From the NCBI GenBank assembly GCA_029339195.1, contig JAPTJF010000016.1, forward strand, positions 1 through 64,000: a DNA stretch of 64,000 nt, read 5' to 3'. The position numbers were made by a program, and so were the translations under genes. Shown here piece after piece: positions 1 through 11,822 of the stretch (positions are counted from its first letter, which is position 1; every line of letters begins with the position of its first letter). Under the pieces are notes generated by a model. That model was not told the origin of the DNA and searched no databases. It worked only from the letters and a program-made list of their open reading frames with translations. The DNA is from Micractinium sp. NFX-FRZ. Lineage: Eukaryota > Chlorophyta > Trebouxiophyceae > Chlorellales > Chlorellaceae.

Positions 1-14
1 TGCCTCCCCTGCAG

Positions 15-1118
15 AGGCAAGATTTGTGCGATGCCGCCTGGGCGTCCGCGTGGTGCCCCCTCACCTGCGGCTACTGCCAGCCTGAGCCAGTGCAGCCCTC
101 CCCAGCTGCCGAGCAGCCCTCCCCCTCCCCCGTCAGCGAGCTGTCCCCAGCTGCCCCCACCGGCGAGCCAGCGCCCGAGGAGCAGCCTGCCCAGCCCTCC
201 CCCGTCCCCTCCTCTGAGCCTGCGGCAGCGGAGCCCTCCCCAGCGGTTGAGGAGCCCTCCCCCTCCCCCGCCAGCGATCAGTCCCCAGCTGCCCCCAGCG
301 GCGAGCCTGCGCCCGAGGAGCAGCCAGCCCAGCCCTCACCCGTCCCCTCCTCTGAGCCTGTGCCAGTGCAGCCCTCCCCAGCGGTTGAGGAGCCCTCCCC
401 TTCCCCTTCCGCCTCCCCCGTCATCGAGCAGTCCCCAGCTGCCCCCACCGGCGAGCCAGCGGCCCCCACCGGCGAGCCAGCGCCTGAGGAGCAGCCAGCC
501 CAGCCCTCACCCGTCCCCTCCTCCGAGCCTGTGGCAGCGGAGCCTTCCCCAGCGGTTGAGGAGCCCTCACCCTCCCCCGCCAGCGAGCAGTCCCCAGCTG
601 CCCCCAGCGGCGAGCCAGCGCCTGAGGAGCAGCCAGCCCAGCCCTCCCCCGTGCCCTCCTCTGAGCCTGCGCCAGTGCAGCCCTCCCCTGCTACCGGAGA
701 ACCCTCCGTCCCTGCCCAGCCCCCTCCCGCTGCTGGCGAGCCCACCACCGTCCCCGCCGGCTGCCCCTCCACCCTCGACTACGAGTCCGGCTTCAAGCAG
801 GGGTATGCACAGGGCTGGGCAGCTGCTCAGGCCGACATTGCTGCCCAGGCCGCTGCCACTGCTGCCCCTCCCGCAACCTCCTCTGAGGGACCCGCCTTTC
901 TCACGCCTGGGCGCCGCCTGCTGGCCGAGGCCGGAGCTGCCCAGCCCAGCCTGACCGCTGCCCAGGGCCAGCTGCTGGCAGCCCAGAGCACCGAGAAGCT
1001 GGCGCTCACCCTGCCCTCGGCTTTCCTGGCCGGCCTGGCAGTGGCGGGTGCCGTGGTGGCCGCCGTGGCAGCTCTGACTCTGCTCGTCAAGCAGCGCTCC
1101 ACCGCCCTGCCCCTCTAA
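15..1118 (+). CDS. ShKT-like, proline-rich, membrane-anchored surface protein (3' end only)
   Basis: This is the last exon of a gene that begins left of the window. A splice acceptor (ctgcag) ends at base 14, and the frame is then open to TAA at 1116-1118. The first residues carry a ShKT-like cysteine pattern ending WCPLTCGYC. About 200 residues of Pro/Ser/Glu-rich repeat follow, with a core unit near 37 residues recurring three to four times (EQPAQPSPVPSSEP is the most constant part). Then come a short conserved-looking block (YESGFKQGYAQGWAAAQADI), a linker, and one hydrophobic C-terminal segment (AFLAGLAVAGAVVAAVAALTLL) followed by a short basic tail. I infer an extracellular or wall-associated protein anchored by a C-terminal helix, with the Pro-rich part as a stiff, probably glycosylated stalk. 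In other algal proteins ShKT motifs often sit beside prolyl-4-hydroxylase or protease domains; the domain upstream of this one is not visible. Confidence 0.75.
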   Translation, partial: RQDLCDAAWASAWCPLTCGYCQPEPVQPSPAAEQPSPSPVSELSPAAPTGEPAPEEQPAQPSPVPSSEPAAAEPSPAVEEPSPSPASDQSPAAPSGEPAPEEQPAQPSPVPSSEPVPVQPSPAVEEPSPSPSASPVIEQSPAAPTGEPAAPTGEPAPEEQPAQPSPVPSSEPVAAEPSPAVEEPSPSPASEQSPAAPSGEPAPEEQPAQPSPVPSSEPAPVQPSPATGEPSVPAQPPPAAGEPTTVPAGCPSTLDYESGFKQGYAQGWAAAQADIAAQAAATAAPPATSSEGPAFLTPGRRLLAEAGAAQPSLTAAQGQLLAAQSTEKLALTLPSAFLAGLAVAGAVVAAVAALTLLVKQRSTALPL

Positions 1119-1254
1119 AACCTGAGCACACTGATCCTTGTTCATAACTGAGCCTCCACGTAAACTACTGTGTGCCCCCTAAACTGTACTCCCTCAACCA
1201 CCCCCTTGCTCTCTTTCGAATTCGACTTCGTTTTGCGCTGAGCTAGCGTCACCT

Positions 1255-1259
1255 TGTAA
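1255..1259 (+). terminator. TGTAA poly(A) signal for the ShKT gene
   Basis: TGTAA is the usual green-algal polyadenylation signal. This copy lies about 136 bases after the stop, a plausible 3'UTR length. Confidence 0.45.
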
Positions 1260-3122
1260 CCCCCCTGCGCCCACAGCAAGTGCACACACACAGGAGCAGG
1301 TCGGGAGCGATGGCTTGAGACGGGGGCGGGCATGGGAGCAGAGTGCATGGCAGCTGGGCTTGCTGTGGGTGCCGCCCTGCACAGGCAGCTGCTGCTCACC
1401 ACATGCCACATGAAGTCGAGGGCATGGCTCGCCATGGTTGAGGGTGTGGTCCCTTCAAATCATGGACATGGGTCGACAGCAGCTATGTGCTGAGCCGGTT
1501 GTTTGTGTGGCGCCTTTGGTGGTGGGCGATGGCAGCGGCGGCGGGAAGAAAGCACACTGCATAGGTCCAGCACCACAAGCAGCCAGGTCCTCACCATCCG
1601 TCCAGCTTTCAGATGCAGCACTGCACTCCGGGATACCCTGCATGCATGCACCCAGTTGCTCAGACCTCCCTGGCCTCGGAACGGCAGCTGGAGATGGGCT
1701 GGGCCTGCCCTGCCACACCCTGCTGAAGAGGTGATCACGAGGTGGCAGGCGGGTCAGTGCCGAGCGGTGCTTACCGAAGGGTCACGCCTTGGCGCCAGCC
1801 TGTGTGCAGGGTTCTCGCTTCCAAGTGCCTGGCTTCAAGCAGTTGGTTGGGCAGTCGCAGCATGGGACGGGTCTGCCCGTCCATACCCTGCAGAGGGCTG
1901 GGAGCGAGGGCTGCTGGGGGGGTGCGGCCAGTGCGGCTGCGGTGGCAGCCGCCACGGCCGCTCATGCGCCTCACGCTGGCCAGGCGACCTCACTCCCTGC
2001 CTCATCAGACACTTGTCCGTCGGGTGCCGCCGGTTCTTTTGCTCAGGGGATGCTGCAACCACCTCCCAGAAGCCACTCCCAGTATGAAGAGGAACCCGTG
2101 CGCCTGGTCAGCACTTTCATTCTGGTGCTGCATGGTGCAGGCACATTATGAGACATACAAAGGTCGTGCACGCAAGACGCCAGATGGAACATGCACAGTC
2201 ACCAGTGGCCTGACTGTCAAGGTTGGCAGCGGCCACACTGGGTGCTGCGCTGCTTGGCTTCACATCCGTCAGGTACACCCACAGAACTAGAAGTGGAGCG
2301 CCACCGATCAGCCTGAGGGTTAGGCTTTAGGGTTTTTGAAAGGGTATTAGGGTTTATCGGTTAACCCTAATCCTATGTTACTGCGGGAGTGCAGGGCTGC
2401 GCAAGGCGGAGGCCGCAGCATGCCTAGAAAAGGTCCAGGGCGCCCCCAAAAAGCCGGAAGTGAGTCGAGGGTTCAAGCCAGAGATGCAGTGACCTGACGC
2501 TGCACTAGATGCATGGCAGCCGGACAGCAATGGCTGAAGATCCGGCCAACCACCGCTCCTTGGCAGGAAAGAGGAAACAGAGACGGGAAGGCACATGAGG
2601 ATGCTGTGGCAGGTTACATAATGCACAAAACGGGTGAACGAGTATGGAAGCCGTGATTGTACTGGACTGGGCATTGTGTGAGCACCCGTTGAAACACGTA
2701 TGGAGACATCGTGCGCTGCTGCAAGGTGGGGTGCATGCAGTGTGCCGAAACTGGTTCAGCAGGCGTCTGGCAGGCTCGCCACGCCGCCCACCCGGGAGAC
2801 ACACGCGGTTGGCGGGATGGTCCCGTGCTGTGCCATGCCGTCTGCCCCAGTAGCGCTGCCCCCAAAGTACATGCCGCCTGAAGGGAGAAGGGAGGTCGGG
2901 GGAAGGAGGCGCCAGTGCGTGTCATGGCAGGAGGAGGGAGTGTTGTGGCGGTGCATCCGCCGGCATTGCGTGGCTCCTGGCAGTGTGCAAGTCACCAGGT
3001 CACGTGCATGCCAGTGGCCATATCTCGAAGGCGGCTGCGCCCTCGTCAGATGAGTGCACGGGCGGGACGCTGCCGCAGCATGCGGTACTGCCGCACAGGC
3101 AGGTAGCCAACAAGATCTGCAG
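1260..3122. other. Intergenic stretch between two convergent genes
   Basis: I see no convincing gene. The open frames here have no recognisable domains and overlap on both strands, as expected from GC-rich DNA. The stretch holds the 3'UTRs of the two converging genes and the telomere-like element near 2320-2373. A TTACA (TGTAA on the minus strand) at 2614-2618 could end the transcript of the minus-strand dehydrogenase gene, though that is about 500 bases after its stop. Confidence 0.5.
2317..2373. repeat. Interstitial telomere-like inverted repeat
   Basis: Degenerate plant/algal telomere units (TTTAGGG at 2326-2332, then attagggttt) are followed by the opposite orientation (ttaaccctaatcc at about 2361-2373), giving an imperfect hairpin. 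It is too short and too mutated to be a chromosome end, and genes lie on both sides. A similar element occurs at 36101-36155. Confidence 0.7.
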
Positions 3123-6100
3123 TCAGCGGCTGGGGCCACGGGCAACCTCCAAACACATCCCGATTTGCTGACCAGCCAGGCAGGGGGCACCTGCACCAGG
3201 CAGTGGCAGCAGCCTTTATACACGTGTACGCATCAATCATACCATCCCTCCCCCACCCCACCCCACCCGCACCTCCGTAGTTGATGACAATTGTGTTGGC
3301 AGAGCCGGGCCAGGGCACAGAGAAGGAGGCCCAGATGGCGCCGCCAGACGCTCCTGAGCCGGCTGGCGTGAAGGCGAGGGTGGCGGGCTGGGAGAAGAGG
3401 GCGGTGCTGTAGCCTGCGCGCGGCAAGCATGCACAGGCAGGGGCATTGTGGGACGAGCTAGGCTTGTGCTTACGAGGGAGGGTCGCTGAAGCGGAAGGGG
3501 AGGCAGGCAGGATGCAGGGAGGCGGGAGGCGGGAGGCGGGATGCAGGGCGGGATGCAGGGCGGGAGAAAGGCAGGCAGGCAGGCACGCACGCAGGGCAGG
3601 CAGCATCAGCTCATGAAAAGCATGTGTTAGCAGCACCCACTAACACCCACCCCCGAGGTCAAAGCTGGCGGTGCTGACGCCGGTGGGGCAGGAGGCGCAG
3701 GGGCGGGCGAAGAAGGCGCTGCCGCCGACCATGCCTCCCGGGTTGCCAGCGTTGTAACTCCACGCAATCCTGGGGACACAGCAGGGGAGAGGCAGCAGTG
3801 GGGAGGGGGCGGCAGTTTGGAGGTATCATAGAAGCGGAGAGCCCTCGAGGAGCCACGGGTACGTGAGCGAGTGGCAACGCTGCGGGCGCCCCAAACAGCA
3901 CGCCCAAGGCAAGCAACAGAGCCGCGCTTCAGATGCCACCCCTGGCGGCTCCACCCTGGCACCAATGCTCAACAACATTCCAGGGGCCACCCTTGCGGTC
4001 CCAAGCTGTGCACGCACCAGCCAGCAGTGGTGGCCCTGCATTGGAAGGGGAGGGGAGGGGAGGGGGGAGGCACATGTGTCGATCAATCAGATTTGAGGCA
4101 GCAGTTTGGGAGTAAGTGGGATCCACGCATGCGTGCCCAGCGCGGGCTGGCTGTGCCTGTGCATGTGGTGGAGGGGGCAGGCAGGCGGCAGTGCAGACGC
4201 TGGGCCGGCACGCAGGGGTCCCTTCTTATCAAAGGCACTGCACCCATGCACAGCCAGGGCCAGGGCGCACTCACTTGATGCCGACTCGCAGGGTGCTGCC
4301 AGACAGGGCGTAGAATTGTGTATAGGGCATGCCAGCATCAGCGCTAGTTGTCTGGCACGCCTGGTACTTCACGCCATCGAGGCAGCACTGGTCGGTGGGT
4401 GCGCAGGTTGTGGAGGGAGGCGCGGGCGGCGGCGAGGCGTTCTTTTTGGGCGGCGGCGGCGGGGGGCGGGGCGGCGGTACGAGGGGGCCCGCGCCGCGGT
4501 TGAGCACTGGTGTGCCTGCTGGCACTGTCACGTTGATGTCGGCGGTGCTGAAGGGGATGGACAGCTCAGCGGTGTACCAGTGGCGCTGCAGCGAGGGTGG
4601 TAAGGGGTGGCGCAGGGCGGAGCGGCGCGGTGGGCAGGCGTGGGCATGGGGAGGGCGGGCAGGCAGGAGAAGGGCGGGCAGGCATGGAGAGTGCGGGGAC
4701 GAGGAGGGCGGGCCAGCAGCGTGAGGAGTGTGGTCAAGCAGGCAGCCATCCGCATGCCCCATCGTGCAGGCACGGCAGGGTGGCCCCCTGCAGATGTATG
4801 TGTCCCTTTGGTTCAAGTGACCCCCTGCCGAAGCGCGCAGGAGGTACACCCAAAATGTCATGCATTTAATGCAGCCTGCCCCTCACCTGCATCGCCCCAC
4901 CCACGGTGTCCCCAAGAGCAAAGAGGAAGGACAGGCTGGCGGGGTTGCGGGGGCTGTCGTCGTCCCGGGGGCCCCGCACCGGGCGCGGGATCTTCCCCGC
5001 CTCAAACGCCGCCTGCAGATGCGGGGGGGCGGGGTGGGGAGAGGAAACTGAGCTAGTGCTGGGGCCCTGCTTGACAAGGACACCCAGTTGTTCTCTTTGG
5101 CAACAATAACAACACGTAGCGCCCACGCAGGACAGAGGCCTTGTTGACAGAGGTAGGTGCACAGCCGCCAGCCGCCGCCCTCAGGAGCGCCCGCAAATCT
5201 GCTTCCTTGCTTGCAGCTGCCTGGTGCCTCCCTGGCGCCACCTGGCAGCCCACAGGGGCAACGCTGGTGCCGGCTGCACTTTCCACCCACCCACCATTTG
5301 GAAGGTGTAGGGCAGAATTATGTCAAAGGTGGTGACCAGGGCACCGCCGCTCTCAGAGGCCCTGCAGGAGGCAGGCAGGCGAGCAGACACGCGAGGCATT
5401 GAGGCAGACAGGTGGACGCGCAGGCAGGTGGGCGGGCAGGCAGGAAGGCGTGCTGGCAGGGGCCAACCGCATGCAGCCGAAGAAGCAACAGCATGACGTG
5501 GCATGGATGTGGTGTGGCAGCCAGCTGGGGGCAGCAGCTTGGGGTGTGCGGGCGTCCGACTCACTTGAGGGAGTTTTGTGTGCGCAGGAAGCCGGTGCTG
5601 CGCCTGAAGAGGCTCACATCTGTGCCCGCCAACAAGTAATCGACAGCGGTGGCCCCTGCACGCATTACAAGAGCGCGCTTTGGAGTGCGTGCATGCATGC
5701 CAGCGGTGCATGCAAGTGCATGGGTGGCAGTGGCATGCAGCATCACGCAGCACCGGGCTGCCTGCTGGCCCGCCGCCGCGCCTGCGTCCCAGCAGCAGCC
5801 TGCCACGCACGCACCTGTGGCGGTGCCTGGGGCGGGGCGTGTGATGATGGCCTGCGTCCCAACCATGTCTGCCTCTCCCTGCTCCTTGGGAAGACCAAAC
5901 CCTGCCCAGCCTGTCGCGCTGTTGAGACAGGCAAAGTTGGGGAGCAGTAGCGCGCCCCGCAGGATGAGCTGGCCGCCAGCTGTCACCAGTGACGTGGCCA
6001 GCTGCATGCTGTGCCCGCTGCCCTCCGGCACCTGCGCCTGCACGCAGCGCCTGCGAGGCCAGGCGGCATGAGCGGGAGAGGATGGGGGGGGGGGCTGGTT

Positions 6101-9100
6101 GTTGTGCAGGGGCAGGGCAGGGGCAGGGCACGCATTGCAGGCACACATTGCTGGTATGCACAGTAACAGATTCCAGCAGGCGGCTTCAGTTGTGCCAAAC
6201 AGCAGGCACGCATGCAGGGGCCAGCTCAGCAGTGCTGACCTGTAGCGCGGCACGGGGGTTGTGCGCCCCAAGTTGACGCCGCAGCCGGCCGACGCTCCAG
6301 GAATGGCTGCGGCCAGGGGTGTGTGTAGCGGCAGGCTTCCAGCTCAGCTTTAGGGGACAGGCTGACGGTGTGCTTCACCACGCATTCACAGCAGCAGCAT
6401 CCGACCGAGCCGGCTGGCCGCACACTCGTGGGGCTTACGTCGACATGTTTTTGGTTAATTTGTTAAGCACAGCCTCCTGGCCCTCTCACCTGTGGGGGAC
6501 AGCGTGACTGTGTTCTCATAGTAGCCAGACCGGCTGCGGCTGCGGCAGGCGGTGGGCTTGCGGTACGACAGGCGGTACACGACGCCCCCTCTGGGCACGT
6601 CGTCAGAGACGAGCAGGGAGCCATCGGGAAGCTGCTCCACATCCACTGGACGGCCTGCGGGTGATTCAGCATTGAGGGGGGAAGCAAGGAAGAGGCCGTT
6701 GATCCAGGCTAGCATGGAGGCGGTACACCCTGCCTTGGCATCAGGCAGAGGCATAGAGCTTCCGGGAAGCTGCTTCACAACCACTGGGCGGCCTTTCTCG
6801 CGATGCCAGGAGCAGGAAAATGGAGAGGACGTGGCACAGTACATTGATGGATAGGCGGTGTGGCCTCAAACGCTGACTTGGTGGGGCACGGCACCACAGG
6901 GCAGCGTGGGTGCTGACGCATCAGACTGTTGCCGGCCCGCTGGCTGTGCAGCGTAGCCAGGAGTGCCACACCTTTGTAGGCGGTGGTGGGCTGGACCTGC
7001 GGGGTGGGCCCCGTGGCGGCGCCCTTGTCTCCGGGCACGCCCCCCGACAAGAAAGGGGTGAATGAGGTCACTCGTGTGGGGTTTGTTGGGTCCAGCCCAA
7101 CTCGCACCACCCTGCAGGGGTTCAAGACGCAAGGGGTGGGGTGAAGGCGGCTCAGGTAGGGCTGGCTGGGCCCGGCACAGCATGCACCACCCCGCAAGCG
7201 CAAGCATTGAGGAAAAGGAGACGCCCAGATCAATGACAGCGGAGCATGCGGCGCCGACAGGAAGCCATAAGAGCAGCGCAGAGCAGGCACGATAGGCAGA
7301 GCCATGCCCCGCCAGTGCCCCTGCAAGTGCCCTATGCGCTCAAAGAGCCTGGCGTCAGTGCAGCACTCGAGGACGTGCAGAGCGGACAGGGGGCACGCTG
7401 TGCGGCATGTGCTGGGCATGCTGCGCGGCCTGCCCACCTGGCACCGATGGGCCGCTGCCGGTTCCAGCTGCCGTGCTGGGCGATGAAGATGGAGTTGTTG
7501 TAGGCGGCGGGGAAGTTGGCGCCGGGGAACCAGCGGTAGAAGCGCTGCGGGGCGGAGGGGTGAAACCAAAGTAGTAGTGAAGGACAGATATATGCAGGGA
7601 ATGTGCAGGGGGCCAGTGGTGCACGCACTGCGGCGGTGCTGCTGCGGCAGACAGGGCACGCGCCGGTTGTTTTTCCACAAGTTTGAGGTGGCTTACCATG
7701 CCCAGAGGGGCGACGTGGGGGCCCATCGCCTGGATGGCTGGCCGGAACTTTAGGCCGGCACCTGCGCCAGTCAGCACGCACGTCATGAGAGGCAGGGAAG
7801 GGGCATTGGCAGGCGGCCTCCCCAAAGCAAGGCGAGCACAGCCCTGGCTCAGGCAGTGCTGCCACATTCCCACCAGGCACGCGGCTGCCAGGTGCACGCC
7901 ACCACTGGCTGCCGCCAAGCCAATCCCACACGCAGCACTGCATGGCCTGTGGATCATGCAGCCAAGCTAGGCGCCATTCAGCACTTGGCCTCACCGTTGC
8001 ACTTCATGGCTGCCTCCCTCGGGTTGAGGTCAGGGTCCACAAGCTGGTTGCCCACGCCGACCTGCAGGGGCGTGGTGTGAAGAGGCAGCAGATGGTTGGG
8101 GGTTGGGGCAGAGGGGCTTCGCTCGAAACGTATTGTGAAGGAAACGTCTTCTCGTGGTGTTGACAATGAGAGCGTGCCAAGTCATATGGTGTTCCCCCGC
8201 CCGCCGCCTTCCCCACCCAAAAAGAAGTTCGGTTAGGAAACGGACCTGGCGCAGGTACGGCCTTGCATTGATGTCGTTCCCGGCGGGCCCGGTGTGGCAA
8301 AACGGGAATCCAAAGTGCTGGCCTGCAGGGCCGGGGGCAGGATGGAGGGACAGGGTGCCGCAGGGGAGATGGCACGAGGACGCGGTGTGCTGGAGGCGGG
8401 AGTGTAGGAGCAAGAGTTGTGTGCGGGCGGCGACGGGGAGTGCAAACGCTGCAGCTACGCAGCATGCACAGCAGCAAGCTGGGTTGCATGCCTGCCTCCA
8501 TCCCCACACCCCGCTTTCAGGAAGCATGTGTGACTGCCCAGCTTGGCCCATCTGCCCTCACACACCTGGGGCAGTTGCCACATTGAGCTCGCAGTCGGGC
8601 CGGTTGTCTGTGATGGCGGGGCGCGCCTGGTCCCAGTCTGAGGCAAAACAAGAACTTAAACACACACGTGAAATGGGACCACCGATTTGGCACAACCCAG
8701 GGGCTCAAGGCACGGCACCTGACTGGCACAGAAGGGCGGGGAGCAGTGAGCGCCATGGCACAGCCGAGCCAAGTGCATGCCCAGGTGGCACCCCCAGCGC
8801 TGCGCTGCCCCGCCCTCCTCCAGGCTAGGAGTGCGGCGCACTGCAGTGCGATAAGCTTGGAGGATCCGGATAGCCAGGGCACGGGCGGAACAGGGCAGCC
8901 TGGGCAGGGCAGAGCAGGCAAAGCAGCCCCCGCTTTCCCACTGCTCAGCAGGGCCCAGTGAGAGGTGTGCAGCACTACTGTGCCAAACCCCCGCCCACAA
9001 TCACGAGTCATGTGTCATGCCAACACCATGCCCACACCCCACCCCACTCACTGTCCCGCCCGTTGTCTGTGAAGTACACCTGCTTGGTCTGGGGGTGCCA

Positions 9101-11822
9101 GTCAAAGCCCACGGTTTTGCGCACGCCTGAGTTGAGAGGGGTGGGTGAGGTGGCGGGGCAAGCGTGGGTTGGAGGGGTGGGCGAAAGCGGGGGCAGTGTG
9201 GGTTGCAGAATGGGTGAGCGGGTGGGCAGGGAATAGAAGGTGCCCGGGCTGCCGCGCTCCGCAACGTAAGCAAGCCACAGAAAGACGCAAACGCAATAGC
9301 AGTAGCATGCAGTACCCAGCTTGCGCAGGTCCTTGGGCAGGGAACCTTCCCCCACCTGGGCCAATGCAACAGAGCTGCCTGCCCACGCGCGCGACAGCAC
9401 AGCACAGCACAGCACAGCCAGCAGCGCAGCGCACAGCACAGCCAGCAGCGCACGCACCCGTGGCATAGAGCGACACCCTCTTGCCATCACGGGTCATGCG
9501 ATAGATGCTCCCAAACTCGTAGAGCTGTGACCTGGCATCCCTCCTGCACCCACGGATGGTGTGTGTGCAAAGCAGCACTGTCTGTGTAGGCAGCAGCAGC
9601 AAGAGGGAGCAGGTGGCACCACAGGTGAAGACGGTGCCCAAATCTTGCCTGGGCACCTGTGCCTGGGCACATGTGTGCCCAAGCCCAGCCCTTGGGCACA
9701 CATTGAGCAACGGTGCCAGGCAAGTGCCCGGGTGCATCCGCCACCTGGGGAGGCAGTGCGGCACGCGGGGGTGGGGGCCCAGCGGCAGCCCGCAGAAGGT
9801 GCCACACCCTGCACCCAGTACCCTGCACCACAGGGGCACCCCCATGCCCCACCCCAAGCTTGAGGGAGGGCAGGCGCACCTGTAGGGAGCTGTGACATGC
9901 GACGCATTGCCTGCATTCTCTGCCGTGTAGATGAACTCGCCATTCACAGTTCCGTTGTTGGGCGGGGCGCCGTCCAAGCGGCACGCGTTGCTGCGGCACG
10001 GCGCAGCAGGGGTGGCAGGTGAGGCCTTGGGGAGAGGGGGAAGAGGGGGCAGCAGTGGCGGAAGGAGCGCTCTGCAGGGGGGTGCAGGCGGCGGGCCTGC
10101 CAGGAGCATGCCACCTGCGCCGCTGAAAGATGCACACGCCAGGCAGTGGCGGCGGGCAGAATGCCCGCATGGCATGGGCATTGACGCTCCACTGAGCACT
10201 AGGAAAGGAGTGCCACCAAGAGTGGGGCGGGTCGCATGTCGCTCTGCCCGCCTGGCAAGCTGGTCACTGGGCGGCTCGATCGGCCCGGCATCCCGCCCGC
10301 TGGCCACACTGCAGCGGCTTGGCTCACCAGTTGGCGCCAATGGGGAAGTAGAGCTGGCCGTCTGGGCCAAACCTCACAAACTTCCACCTGCACTGGCCAG
10401 CAAGGCAGGCCAGCATCATTTAAAGGCAACGCTGAGGGCATGCATGCTGCTATTGCGGTCTCGCACCGCCGTGCGGAGGGGTGCCCAAGAGCCAGGGGCA
10501 GCCCCCTGCATGCCCCCTGCATGCATGCCGCCGGCTGTGGTGCCCGCAGCACCGCGGCAGCCAGCGCAGGCGTGCCCTGGAACCGTTCACCCACCCGTGC
10601 CACATGTCAATGGGCAGGTCATCCCGAAGGAGCACCAGGTCCCGCAGGCGGGCGGTACGCTTCTGCAGTGCGTAGCGATCCACGTTGTCCAAGCGGTACA
10701 GCTGCACACAGGGGCAGCGACGCAGTACAGGGGTGGCAGTACAAGGGAGGGCAGCGAGCGTGCCGTGGGCATTGTCCGCATGGTGCAGTTGCACGGCTGA
10801 GTTGCACGGGCAGGCGGTACCACGGGAAGTGCCGCAGGCCTGTGAGGTGTTGCAAGTTGGCGCGCAGGGACTGCACACCAGTAGGCTGCCACGTGTTTGC
10901 CCCGCCCGCCCCTCACTCACCCGGCACGACTTGTAAGGGTCCAGCGAGGCAATGAACAGAGAGCCCCCGTTCCAGGCAATGCCATTGGGCATGCTGCACC
11001 ATGGAAGGCGCGGATGGCAGTGATGCTTTGTAGCGGCGACACTTGTGCATGCAGGGGCGGTGGTAGGGCACTAGGGCGGTAGGGTGGTGTGGACTTGGGG
11101 CCGGGGCTGCCCCCACATGCTGGCCGGGAACTGTGTTGTAACCACTTGCATGGGGCGCCGGCCCAGTATCCACCGCACGTGCGCCACCGCTACCCTCCCT
11201 GTGCTGCCGCCACTGACCTGGACAGCTCCTTGACGATGACCTGCACGTAGTCTGCCTCCCCACGCCCAGGCAGGTCGACCATCGCCGTGATCTGCGGGCG
11301 CAGCGTGGGGCAACGTGGGGCAGCGTGGGGCAGCCAGGAGGCAAGCAGGAGCGAGGGGCAGTTGAGCAAGGGGCGAGCATGCCATGATCACCAAGTGCTA
11401 CCCAGTGCTGTTTGCTGATGAGGGATGAGTGGTATGGGTTGGCTAGTAGGGTCTAGCGCCTGCACGCCTGCCAGCTGAGACCGGAAGGTGCAAAGCACGG
11501 CGGCAGCGGCGGCGACAGCAGGCGTCCCGCTGGCGAGGAAGCTGGACGGGTCTCGCCACTGAGGGCTCACATCCATCACTCGACCGGCGAATGACATGGC
11601 CGAGACGTAAGTAATCCAAGGGCCATTGAGCTTTGAAGCGCCGCTGGTGGCGAGACTTCGCGCACTTCTCACGCTGCCAGCAGGCCCAGAGTATGGCTGC
11701 AGCTCGAAACCGGCTGGCAAAGTCCAGTCACTCTTTGTAAAAGCTTCAGCATCAAAAACGCACAAGCATAGAAGGAGCGGCACGGCCACTGGCAGCGGGC
11801 CGCGACGCTGCCTCTGCCACAT
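3123..11822 (-). CDS. Secreted PQQ-type sugar (sorbosone) dehydrogenase fused to a DOMON domain
   Basis: This many-exon gene predicts a secreted redox enzyme. The chosen start (11820-11822) gives a clean signal peptide (MWQRQRRGPLPVAVPLLLCL). The N-terminal half matches the glucose/sorbosone dehydrogenase beta-propeller family (AA12-like): LPAGFELQPYSG, DMWHGWKFVRFGPDGQLYFP, VGFDWHPQTKQVYFTDNGRD, QHFGFPFCH and IAQHGSWNR appear in family order. Intron phases keep the frame open past 6500 into a DOMON domain (about 6290 down to 4540) with GWAGFG, then DMVGTQAIITRP, then GDTVGGAMQRHW. The Met and His sit where heme-b DOMON domains have their ligands. A Pro-rich linker (PPPRPPPPPPKKN) and a Cys-containing C-terminal region of unknown type follow, ending at TGA 3123-3125. 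The likely role is oxidation of sugars in the periplasm or wall, with electrons passed to the DOMON heme. The last exon and some splice sites are my inference. Confidence 0.72.
3524..3600. repeat. Short tandem repeats in an intron of the dehydrogenase gene
   Basis: Runs of aggcggg, atgcagggcggg and ggca units lie in an intron. This is simple-sequence DNA with no evident function. Confidence 0.6.
6612..6800 (-). repeat. Exon start duplicated inside the preceding intron (ghost exon)
   Basis: The real exon beginning GRPVDVEQLPDGS (6612-6656) has a decayed upstream copy at about 6755-6800, readable as GRPVVVKQLPGSS. The copy is in the same orientation, about 140 bases away, inside the intron that precedes the real exon. 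Confidence 0.75.
7060..7200 (-). repeat. Exon start duplicated inside the preceding intron (ghost exon)
   Basis: The exon encoding RVVRVGLDPTNPTRVTSF (about 7060-7112) has a degraded copy at about 7140-7200. On the minus strand the copy still reads ggtggtgcatgctgtgccgg against the real ggtggtgcgagttgggctgg. Confidence 0.65.
9392..9452. repeat. Short cagca/cagcg repeat in an intron of the dehydrogenase gene
   Basis: A tandem of acagc units runs into two copies of cacagccagcagcgc. It lies in an intron and is simple-sequence DNA. Confidence 0.6.

Noticed and set aside
278..772. Long minus-strand open frame opposite the Pro-rich repeats
   Set aside because: It mirrors the repeat on the other strand (Gly/Ala/Glu-rich), has no domain, and its codons follow from the GC-rich third positions of the real gene.
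2317..2373. Chromosome end
   Set aside because: The telomere-like units are few, degenerate and in both orientations, with intact genes on both sides.
3123..6500. Separate DOMON gene downstream of the dehydrogenase
   Set aside because: The dehydrogenase frame reaches a normal donor after LSPTG rather than a stop, and the next exons continue in phase into the DOMON domain. I therefore prefer one gene, though cDNA could overturn this.
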